Both the position numbers and the translations under genes were made by a program. Below are positions 6,753 through 12,801 of a DNA stretch of 12,801 nucleotides, piece by piece. Positions within the stretch are counted from its first letter, which is position 1. Every line of letters begins with the position of its first letter. Below the pieces are notes generated by a model. It ran no database searches, was not told the DNA's origin, and worked only from the letters and a program-made list of their open reading frames with translations. This stretch comes from Candidatus Schekmanbacteria bacterium (GTDB taxonomy: Bacteria > Schekmanbacteria > GWA2-38-11 > J061), in assembly GCA_003695725.1 (NCBI GenBank), contig RFHX01000320.1, positions 1 to 12,801 on the forward strand. Reading direction: 5' to 3'.

Positions 6753-8271
6753 GTGGACTATTGTCGATAGCAGTATACTTTTTAATTTCTCCTGATTCAA
6801 TAAGTTTTACCATTAAATCACTAATCAAAGGGTCAAATTGTTTGCCTCGAAGGGCTATAAATTCATTCTTAATATATTCCATTGGCAGTCTATCCCTGTA
6901 TATTCTTTTAGAATCCATAGCATCATAGGAATCAGCCGCAATTATAACTTTTACGACGGCAGGGATTTGGTCACCCTTTAATCCATCAGGATATCCTTTC
7001 CCGTCTTCTCTCTCATGATGATGTTTAACAATACATCTTACATCCTGCAATGATTTAATCGGTGCAATGATTTTGTCTCCTATTATAGTATGATTTTTTA
7101 TAATCTCTCGTTCATTATCAGTAAGTTTTCCCGGCTTATTGAGTATCATATCTGATATGCCGATTTTTCCTATATCATGAAGGCGCCCGCCATTATCAAT
7201 AATCTTTATCTCCTGACTGCTCAATCCAAGTTTTTTTCCCAAAAGAATGCCTATATTCGTTACTCTTTGACTGTGGCCTGAAGTATATTTGTCTCGAGCT
7301 TCAATTCCCATTACAAGGGAGTTTATTGCACATAAATAGGAATTATTGAGGTCATTTAAAAGCATTGAGTTGTCAATTGACATAGATGCCTGCATTGAAA
7401 GAAATGTCAAAAACTGAATGTCATTCTCATTCATCTGTGAATCATTTGACGAATGAGATATGAAGACCATTTCTCCTCTATAGCCGCCTGAGAAATTCAA
7501 TGGCACCGATACAATTGCATTTATATTGCTCTCAGAAGTAATATAATTAGAAATATCAGCAATTAAACAGCGGCTTCTCAAAGGATATATTTTTTCACTA
7601 TTCCTTTTCAAAACTACTGCCTTGGAATTTTGAGAAGATTCGCGGAAATCTCTAATAAACCTCTTAAATGAAAACTCCTTTTCTATTTCCTTGTCAGGAT
7701 GGCTTGATAGCGTAAAATTTCTCTCTTTCTGTTCGTCAAAAAGCTCAGCATAACAGTAATCAGCCGATGTATTATTCAGTGCTGATTGAAAAATCATAGA
7801 TAGTATATGTTCTATCTCGAAATTAGAACTTATTTTTTCATTGATTGCACACAACTCACTATATATGTTGATTTTAATATCATCTTCCTTCTTTTTTTTC
7901 TTTTCAATTACATCTTTTATAATCCCTTCAACTTCTTTAAAATCGAATGGTTTAAGGACATAACCAGCTGCTCCTTCCTTTAATGCAAGACGCGCTGTTT
8001 CCAATGTGCCGTGTGCAGTCATAACAATAACTTCAATATCATCCTTCTTTTCTAATTTGGCAATTTCCTTGACTAATGAAATGCCATCCATTTTCGGCAT
8101 TATCAGGTCTGTTAGAAGAATGTCATAGGAATTAGTTTTAATCTTTTGAAGAGCTTCAAGGCCATCTTCTGCGCTGTCAACATCATATCCCCGGTCTATA
8201 AGAGACCTTGTTACAAATTTGCGGATAATTTTAGAATCGTCTGCTACAAGTATTTTAATTCTTTCTTTCAT
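6730..8271 (-). CDS. Response regulator with GAF and HD-GYP domains (cyclic-di-GMP phosphodiesterase)
   Basis: This cytoplasmic protein of 513 residues is predicted to break down cyclic-di-GMP when signalled by phosphorylation. The receiver domain (about 5-125) has the acidic pair D11-D12, the phospho-acceptor D55 in LLTDLIMP, T85 in MTAHG and K107 in LKPF. A lysine-rich stretch (124-128) leads to a GAF-like domain (about 135-305) that could bind an extra ligand. The HD-GYP domain (about 310-500) holds GHS (332-334), the HD pair H365-D366 in LHDIGKIG, H394, H418-H419, GYP (426-428) and D447 in AADSYDAM. All expected metal-binding positions that I can place are filled, so it should be active. 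The start lies eight bases after the diguanylate cyclase stop with no clear ribosome site, suggesting coupling. No partner kinase is in view. Confidence 0.93.
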   Translation of the reverse strand: MKERIKILVADDSKIIRKFVTRSLIDRGYDVDSAEDGLEALQKIKTNSYDILLTDLIMPKMDGISLVKEIAKLEKKDDIEVIVMTAHGTLETARLALKEGAAGYVLKPFDFKEVEGIIKDVIEKKKKKEDDIKINIYSELCAINEKISSNFEIEHILSMIFQSALNNTSADYCYAELFDEQKERNFTLSSHPDKEIEKEFSFKRFIRDFRESSQNSKAVVLKRNSEKIYPLRSRCLIADISNYITSESNINAIVSVPLNFSGGYRGEMVFISHSSNDSQMNENDIQFLTFLSMQASMSIDNSMLLNDLNNSYLCAINSLVMGIEARDKYTSGHSQRVTNIGILLGKKLGLSSQEIKIIDNGGRLHDIGKIGISDMILNKPGKLTDNEREIIKNHTIIGDKIIAPIKSLQDVRCIVKHHHEREDGKGYPDGLKGDQIPAVVKVIIAADSYDAMDSKRIYRDRLPMEYIKNEFIALRGKQFDPLISDLMVKLIESGEIKKYTAIDNSPLIRLSAA

Positions 8272-8279
8272 TGGGTTAT

Positions 8280-9257
8280 CTATTTCTGAATATCAGAGGA
8301 AAGGACAAGCAGGTTTTTACCTTTCTTCTTTGCGGCATATAGCGCTTTGTCTGCACATTCAATAAGACTTTTTTTATCAGTTGCATTCTTCGGAAAACTG
8401 GCAAGTCCCATACTGACAGTAACCTTCCCCTGAGGTAAAACTTCCTGCCTGTCAAAATGCGTTTCTGATATAACATCCCTAAGTCTTTTAACAATTGTAA
8501 AAGATTCCTTCTCATCAGTTTCAGGAAATATTACACAAAATTCATCGCCTCCGTATCTCGCAACATAATCGCAATCTCTGCAGGATTTTGTCAAAAGCCA
8601 AGCCATTTGTTTGAGAAGAATGTCACCTGCAGGATGCCCATTTGCGTCGTTGTATTCCTTGAAATAGTCAATATCCAACATCAATACAGAAACAGGTCTA
8701 TTATATCTTTTGCATCTATTGATCTCTGCCTCAAGCAGTTGATGAAAAAAGCGATGATTGTAAACCTCTGTCAGCCCATCGATTTGGGAAAGCTCCCTAT
8801 AAAATTCTCCCTCTTCAGCCTTTCTTTGAAGTTGTCTCTTTTCAATCGTTCTTTGCACGACAATCTGTATCTGTTCAATATTAAAGGGTTTCACGATATA
8901 GTCAGTAGCACCCAATCTCATCGATTTAACGGCAGTTTCAACTGATGCATATCCTGTCATAACCAATACATCCGAGTTTGGAGATATTTCTTTTGCTTTT
9001 TTCAAGACTTCCATTCCATCCAATTCAGGCATTACTATATCCGTTATAATCAAATCATAATTGTTGGATTTTATTTTTCCGATTCCTTCAAAACCGTTTG
9101 ATGCCAATTCTACATCAAAACCTTCATCTGTTAATACATCATTCAGCATACATCTCATAACTTCTTCATCGTCGATGACTAATATTTTATGTTTTTCTTC
9201 ATTTTTTAATGGTTGATTTTGTTTAATAGTTAGAATTCCCTGTTTTATTGAATTCAT
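8280..9257 (-). CDS. Response regulator with GGDEF domain (diguanylate cyclase)
   Basis: This 325-residue protein is predicted to make cyclic-di-GMP from two GTP once its receiver is phosphorylated. The receiver (about 23-140) shows D29-D30, acceptor D73 in ITDIVMP, T101 in MTGYA and K123 in VKPF. A short charged helix (about 138-155) joins it to the GGDEF domain (about 156-320), with DGLTEVYNHRFF (160-171), DIDYFKEYND (195-204) and the intact active loop GGDEF (236-240). RDCD at 227-230 is the RxxD inhibitory site, so product feedback is likely. The start has a good ribosome site: GGGAGA, six bases upstream of the ATG. An N-terminal extension of about 22 residues precedes the receiver. The phosphodiesterase gene follows after eight bases. 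The architecture is like single-receiver versions of PleD or WspR. Confidence 0.94.
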   Translation of the reverse strand: MNSIKQGILTIKQNQPLKNEEKHKILVIDDEEVMRCMLNDVLTDEGFDVELASNGFEGIGKIKSNNYDLIITDIVMPELDGMEVLKKAKEISPNSDVLVMTGYASVETAVKSMRLGATDYIVKPFNIEQIQIVVQRTIEKRQLQRKAEEGEFYRELSQIDGLTEVYNHRFFHQLLEAEINRCKRYNRPVSVLMLDIDYFKEYNDANGHPAGDILLKQMAWLLTKSCRDCDYVARYGGDEFCVIFPETDEKESFTIVKRLRDVISETHFDRQEVLPQGKVTVSMGLASFPKNATDKKSLIECADKALYAAKKKGKNLLVLSSDIQK

Positions 9258-9338
9258 TTGGAATCTCCCTTTCAGTGCAAAAACCTTTTTAATATAATCG
9301 GTTTATTGGACAATTTATTAAGCAAGTATTCGAGGCTT

Positions 9339-9368
9339 ATAAAATTTAATAAAGTTATTTTCTGTCAA
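9339..9368 (-). promoter_or_regulatory. Possible sigma-70 promoter for the cyclic-di-GMP gene pair
   Basis: On the - strand a perfect TTGACA (9368-9363) is followed 18 bases later by TTTTAT (9344-9339), a modest -10. It lies about 80 bases before the diguanylate cyclase ATG, inside a 274-bp gap after fur. That length argues that the pair has its own promoter. The gap otherwise holds only AT-rich sequence and the second promoter candidate described separately. Confidence 0.35.
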
Positions 9369-9426
9369 TTCTTCACCTTAAATTTACAAAAGATTTTTTT
9401 TAGTTTTGAATCAATTTGAGGGGTAT

Positions 9427-9453
9427 TTATCGGAAAAGAATATCTTTAATTGA
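9427..9453 (-). promoter_or_regulatory. Weak FliA (sigma-28)-like promoter candidate
   Basis: On the - strand TCCGATAA (9434-9427) matches seven of eight bases of the flagellar -10 consensus GCCGATAA. TCAA (9453-9450) stands 15 bases upstream where TAAA is expected. The extended -35 matches only about half. It would give a leader of about 160 bases for the diguanylate cyclase gene. Chance occurrence in AT-rich DNA is a real possibility. Confidence 0.2.
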
Positions 9454-9531
9454 AATAAAAAAATGAAAATATAAGGTTTTTTCAATTTTTATGGCATTGA
9501 GAGCGCGTTTTTAATAGAAAAAGGAGTTTAT

Positions 9532-9975
9532 CTACTTTTTCTTTTCTCGGCATTTTTTACAATAGCCAAAAATCTTCAAACTGTGATGTTCAGCCAAAAA
9601 GTCCTTTTTTCTACAAACCTCATTTTGAAGATTCTCGATGCGTTCATCATCAAATTCTATAAAACTATTGCAAGAGAGGCAGACCAAATGGTCATGATGC
9701 CTATGTCCAAGAATATGCTCATAAATTTTGCGGCCAAATCCGGCTTGATGCTGTGTTATCAACTTGCTTTTTATGAGAAGGTCAAGAGTTCTATAAATTG
9801 TTGCTCTCGATATTTTGCTGTTTTTTTCCCGTAATATTGCCTCTAATTGGTCTGCATCAAAATGGTCATGGGTTTCAAAAATAACCTGGACAATAGTTTC
9901 CCTTTCAGCCGTATATTTGAGGTTATTTGATTTTAGATACTCTTTGAATGTTTCAAGGAAATCTTCCAATTTCAA
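9532..9975 (-). CDS. fur: Fur-family metal-responsive transcription regulator
   Basis: This is a DNA-binding repressor that senses a metal ion, most likely iron. At 147 residues it is full length. The winged helix spans about 10-85, with YTAERETIVQVIF, the recognition helix region SRATIYRTLDLL (56-67) and RKIYEH. The dimer and metal domain holds HRHHDHLVCLSC (91-102) and IEFDDERIE. HHSLKIFGYCKKC (130-142) resembles the NHSLYLYGHC end of E. coli Fur. C99/C102 and C139/C142 form a structural zinc site like that of PerR and many Fur proteins. A PerR, Zur or Nur role cannot be excluded. The start is TTG: the whole frame contains no ATG, the upstream in-frame stop is at 10012-10014, and no strong ribosome site is seen. 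It starts 20 bases after the lipoprotein stop, which suggests cotranscription. Confidence 0.88.
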   Translation of the reverse strand: MKLEDFLETFKEYLKSNNLKYTAERETIVQVIFETHDHFDADQLEAILREKNSKISRATIYRTLDLLIKSKLITQHQAGFGRKIYEHILGHRHHDHLVCLSCNSFIEFDDERIENLQNEVCRKKDFLAEHHSLKIFGYCKKCREKKK

Positions 9976-9995
9976 AGGTCCAGAAAATTGTTCAA

Positions 9996-11072
9996 TTATA
10001 ACCTGATTTTTTTAGTAATTGTTTTTCCATCAACTACTTTTACACCCAATATTTGTGCCGATTTTCCTTTATAGTCTATAATCACATCATATACACCGGG
10101 CACAATAGATACTTTTTCATTCACTCTGCCGCTCTTGATAGGATTTTGTCTATCGCCAGCGGGATATATCGTAACTGGAAGATTCTTAACATCTTCAGAT
10201 TTATTCAATGTTTTTACCACAATCCAGCCCTGTTCAAAGACGACATCAATCACTTTTTCTTCCTGGTCCTTTATCTCTACATTTTCCTGCCACTTATCTG
10301 CACCTTCGTGGCTAACCTTAACATCATATATTCCCGGATAAAGTTCAATTGGGTCACCAGAAACTCCAGCACCTACTTTTCTGTCTAAATCGATTGTTTC
10401 AACCTTAAAAGGAGTTGCTCCTTCCTTGACAAATGTTATATCAACATTTGCTCCTAAAACCTTATAGAACCGAGTTTCATATTTTGTCATCCCTTCTTTT
10501 TCTCTAATGACAGGAGCTCGCAGCATCTCAGGTTTCAAGATTTTCTCAACTGTCTCAAGCGAATTGCCAATCTGAATTTTTTCTCCCAAGACGAATAATT
10601 GTGTAATATAACCATCTTCGTTTCTCGATACTTCCAATCCTTTATCAGGGTCTCTATCAGGCACTACAAGGATAGATGCCGCTGCTGGAGTTTTATCTTT
10701 ATTAATCGATTTAACAAGGAGCTTTCCGGTAGGGAAAACAACTGTATCAGTAAACTTTTTACCCTGCTCAACCTTTACATCATTAATCCACTTCATATTG
10801 CCGCGCCAATCAATCTTTATATCATATGTCCCTTCTTTCAGATACATATCAAGACCTGAAATTCCTTCTGCAACCTGATCAATGTGGTTATCTTTCGTAT
10901 AAGCAATTACTTTGCAATCTATTACCTCTCCATTTGTCTTCTTAGTTGCAATAAGCAAGCTTCCTTGTTTAGGCCCTTCTTTTTTACATCCCCATATGAT
11001 TATAAAGGATAAAAAAAGTACTGGTAAAATAATCGCCTTCTTCATTGAAAACTTCTCTTTCATCACCATCAT
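9996..11072 (-). CDS. Lipoprotein with three beta-rich repeats and a BamE-like insert
   Basis: I do not recognise a named gene. The 358-residue product begins with a basic N-region, a hydrophobic core (13-27) and a lipobox ending IWGC, so C29 should be lipidated. Lysines at +2 and +3 suggest the outer membrane in a Gram-negative cell. After it come three related segments of PEGA or carboxypeptidase-regulatory type. Each has (Y/S)..(E/P)G.YDvki followed by a Dv...qG strand: about 78-120 (EGTYDIKIDW), 243-286 (PGIYDVKVSH) and 322-358 (PGVYDVIIDY). Between repeats one and two, residues about 165-230 read IGNSLETVEKIL...ETRFYKVLGANVDITFV...ETIDLD, which resembles a SmpA/BamE-type small domain. 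AAGGAGG seven bases before the first of several clustered ATGs fixes the start. It lies 30 bp after the acyl-CoA synthetase and just before fur. A cell-envelope structural or binding role is inferred. Confidence 0.75.
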   Translation of the reverse strand: MMVMKEKFSMKKAIILPVLFLSFIIIWGCKKEGPKQGSLLIATKKTNGEVIDCKVIAYTKDNHIDQVAEGISGLDMYLKEGTYDIKIDWRGNMKWINDVKVEQGKKFTDTVVFPTGKLLVKSINKDKTPAAASILVVPDRDPDKGLEVSRNEDGYITQLFVLGEKIQIGNSLETVEKILKPEMLRAPVIREKEGMTKYETRFYKVLGANVDITFVKEGATPFKVETIDLDRKVGAGVSGDPIELYPGIYDVKVSHEGADKWQENVEIKDQEEKVIDVVFEQGWIVVKTLNKSEDVKNLPVTIYPAGDRQNPIKSGRVNEKVSIVPGVYDVIIDYKGKSAQILGVKVVDGKTITKKIRL

Positions 11073-11102
11073 TGCTTTGCCTCCTTATATTTTTTCTCAT
11101 TG

Positions 11103-12674
11103 TTAAAAATTTTCAAATATTGTCAAACTTTTTCTTTCATTGGAAAGCTCTTTTATAACCAACGATTTTAGTTCTTCTTTTTTTATCTTTGCACTTGCTG
11201 TAAGTGGAAAAGAGTCAACAAATATTATGTAGTCAGGAATCTTATATGAAGCAAGAAACTGTTTACAAAAATTACTCAGTTCCTCCCCGCTTACTTTACT
11301 TTTTTCCTTCGTCTTTACACAAGCAACAATTTTTTCTCCAAAAGTTTTGTCTTCTATACCAAAAACTGCAGCTATTTCAACAAAATCATGATTCATTAAA
11401 TGTCGTTCAATTTCACCTGGGAAAATATTAAATCCCCCTCTGATAATTAAATCCTTTTTCCGTCCTAATATTTTCAGATTTCCCTCATCATCAATAACTC
11501 CAATATCTCCCGTATAAAACCAATCTTCTATCTCTTTATTTCTGTAATAAGCCTTCATTACACTTTCGCCTTTTATTGCAATTTCTCCAGACATTCCATT
11601 TTTCACCTTGTTTTTCTCATCATCAACAATCTTCACCATTGTCCCTTCTACGGCTTTGCCCGCACTCTTGCTTCTAACATATAAATCATCATCTGGCGAT
11701 GAAATAGATATACATGAAGCTTCTGTCATACCATAAGCGATACACGCCTTACAACCAAATTTCTTCTCTAACAGCTCTATTAATTCTGGTGTACAGGAAG
11801 CGCCTGAAATATAACCTGTTCTCAATGAAGTCTTCTTAATCACGCTTTTTTCCATCTCTTCGCATAACTGTACCACCTGAGTTGGAACAGCATAAAGCAA
11901 GGTGACATTTTCATCTTTTATAAGAGACAAGGATTCTTCGGGATCGAAAACATCAAGAATTATTATAGTTGATCCTGCTGTAAATGCATTGTTTAGAAGC
12001 ACACTTGACCCAAAGGCATGTGAAAAGGGTACTATCAAAAGGAAAATGTCCTTATCTGTTATCTTTAATCTTGAATTTACTGCAAGAGAATTTTTTATGA
12101 GATTTCTCTGATTCAAAAGAACACCTTTCGGTTTCCCAGTGCTTCCTGATGTATACAATATAACAAAGGGTTCATCAATTGAAAGTGGTTTATATTCATC
12201 AAGCCTTCTCAATATATTTGATTTTTCATTTTGGAATGGATATTTATTTCTCTGATTCAAAGGGGTTTCATCCAAAAAGATTATTTGATCTTTCTGTTCC
12301 CTATTTTTGTAAATTTCATCTAAAATGACTTTGTAATTTTTCTTTTTATATGACGAGAAGCAAAATATAGCTTTTGGATCACAATCATCGATGATTTGAG
12401 AAATTTCACTAATTCCATATCGAGTATCAACGGGCACTGAAATAATACCTGTCAATGCTGAAGCATAGTAGAAAAAAACAAATTCAGAGCTGTTTGGTAA
12501 AATCAGCACAATACGTTCTCCGCATTTGATGCCAAGATTTAAAAGAGCATCTGCATAATCCAAAATATTGGATGCAGTATCAATAAATGTGCATTCTTTT
12601 GTATTCTCTTTGAGAAAGGTTTTTTCCCCTCTCAAACTTAGATGAGTATACAGGAAATCTTTCACCAAACTCAT
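11103..12674 (-). CDS. AMP-forming acyl-CoA synthetase / AMP-dependent ligase
   Basis: This 523-residue member of the adenylate-forming superfamily should activate a carboxylic acid with ATP and join it to CoA. The phosphate loop YTSGSTGKPKG is at 174-184. VPFSHAFG (215-222), YGMTEAS (314-320), WFYTGD (385-390) and the hinge GRKKDLIIRGGFNIFPGEIE (404-423) follow. The C-terminal catalytic lysine motif is TASAKIKK (492-499) with K496, where most relatives have a glycine before the lysine. The substrate is not deducible; medium or long-chain fatty acids or aryl acids are possible. There is no carrier-protein or condensation domain, so it is not a peptide synthetase. The ATG lacks a clear ribosome site; TTG or GTG at codons 3 or 4 are alternatives. 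It is the first gene of a probable operon with the lipoprotein and fur. Confidence 0.88.
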   Translation of the reverse strand: MSLVKDFLYTHLSLRGEKTFLKENTKECTFIDTASNILDYADALLNLGIKCGERIVLILPNSSEFVFFYYASALTGIISVPVDTRYGISEISQIIDDCDPKAIFCFSSYKKKNYKVILDEIYKNREQKDQIIFLDETPLNQRNKYPFQNEKSNILRRLDEYKPLSIDEPFVILYTSGSTGKPKGVLLNQRNLIKNSLAVNSRLKITDKDIFLLIVPFSHAFGSSVLLNNAFTAGSTIIILDVFDPEESLSLIKDENVTLLYAVPTQVVQLCEEMEKSVIKKTSLRTGYISGASCTPELIELLEKKFGCKACIAYGMTEASCISISSPDDDLYVRSKSAGKAVEGTMVKIVDDEKNKVKNGMSGEIAIKGESVMKAYYRNKEIEDWFYTGDIGVIDDEGNLKILGRKKDLIIRGGFNIFPGEIERHLMNHDFVEIAAVFGIEDKTFGEKIVACVKTKEKSKVSGEELSNFCKQFLASYKIPDYIIFVDSFPLTASAKIKKEELKSLVIKELSNERKSLTIFENF

Positions 12675-12716
12675 AGTATTAGTTCATTATTTTAGATCAA
12701 ATTAAAGAAAAGTAAC

Positions 12717-12745
12717 TAAATAAATTTAACAAAAAGATTTGTAAA
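12717..12745 (-). promoter_or_regulatory. Possible promoter for the acyl-CoA synthetase-lipoprotein-fur genes
   Basis: On the - strand TTTACA (12745-12740) and TATTTA (12722-12717) are spaced by 17 bases, about 43 bases before the acyl-CoA synthetase ATG. It lies just after the terminator of an upstream gene, where a promoter is expected. The -10 is poor, and the region is so AT-rich that alternatives such as TAAAAT near 12693 exist. No clear Fur box overlaps it. Confidence 0.3.
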
Positions 12746-12766
12746 GAAGATGTCTAATCTACAGGT

Positions 12767-12801
12767 TAAAATAAAAGGCCCTCTTTCGTAATCAAGAGGA
12801 C
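12767..12801 (-). terminator. Intrinsic terminator of a - strand gene beyond the right edge
   Basis: Read on the - strand, GTCCTCTT (12801-12794) pairs with AAGAGGGC (12785-12778) as an eight-pair stem with one G-T pair and an eight-base loop. CTTTTATTTT follows. This is a good Rho-independent terminator and shows that transcription coming from beyond the window on the - strand stops before the acyl-CoA synthetase gene. The stem may continue past the window edge. Confidence 0.7.

Noticed and set aside
6758-6783. CTAT-TGTCG-ATAG hairpin followed by a T run, as terminator for the carboxylase operon
   Set aside because: The stem has only four pairs, is separated from the T run by eight bases and lies inside the phosphodiesterase coding sequence.
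8276-8515. Open frame overlapping the end of the diguanylate cyclase gene in another - strand frame
   Set aside because: It has no domain and lies wholly within the conserved GGDEF domain coding region apart from a few bases.
9448-9487. Inverted repeat AATTGAAA...TTTCAATT after fur, as a fur terminator
   Set aside because: The eight-base arms are almost all A/T with a 24-base loop and no proper T tract on the - strand side. Such a stem would be unstable, and such repeats are expected by chance here.
10012-12801. Fur box near fur or the acyl-CoA synthetase promoter
   Set aside because: I looked for GATAATGATAATCATTATC-like palindromes and found only AT-rich sequence without dyad symmetry, so autoregulation by Fur is not supported here.

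Overview
This is an AT-rich (by eye), gene-dense bacterial chromosomal segment with ordinary metabolic and regulatory genes. A lipoprotein with a lipobox, two cyclic-di-GMP response regulators and a Fur-type regulator point to a Gram-negative bacterium. Subunit-type acyl-CoA carboxylase and acetolactate synthase genes agree with that. I cannot name the lineage from the sequence alone. I see no tRNA, rRNA, CRISPR array, insertion sequence, phage gene or attachment site.

Layout. At the left edge is the 3' end of a + strand GAF-domain gene. It ends in a strong hairpin that probably also stops the oncoming - strand transcript. On the - strand come ilvB, ilvN and khpA: both acetolactate synthase subunits and a small KH-domain RNA-binding protein, the latter with its own near-consensus promoter. 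A 277-bp divergent intergenic region with a candidate promoter for each side separates ilvB from a + strand operon of three genes. These encode a carboxyltransferase, a biotin carboxylase and a biotin carrier, together a biotin-dependent acyl-CoA carboxylase, most likely acting on propionyl-CoA. The carboxylase and carrier genes lie in the same frame, separated only by one TAA and one further codon, and together they have the length of a fused PccA.

The carrier gene overlaps tail-to-tail by 23 bp with a - strand pair: a receiver-GGDEF diguanylate cyclase followed by a receiver-GAF-HD-GYP phosphodiesterase. Upstream, also on the - strand and closely spaced, are an AMP-forming acyl-CoA synthetase, a lipoprotein with three beta-rich repeats and a BamE-like insert, and a Fur-family regulator. 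A - strand terminator hairpin at the right edge belongs to a gene outside the window.

How it works together. IlvB/IlvN make acetolactate for branched-chain amino acids. Catabolism of those amino acids or of odd-chain acids yields propionyl-CoA, the likely substrate of the carboxylase. The acyl-CoA synthetase also feeds CoA thioester metabolism. The GGDEF/HD-GYP pair would make and destroy cyclic-di-GMP under phosphorelay control, but no histidine kinase is in view. I found no clearly new defence or mobile system. The most unusual points are the single-stop split of PccA, the composite lipoprotein next to fur, and a fur frame that contains no ATG codon.
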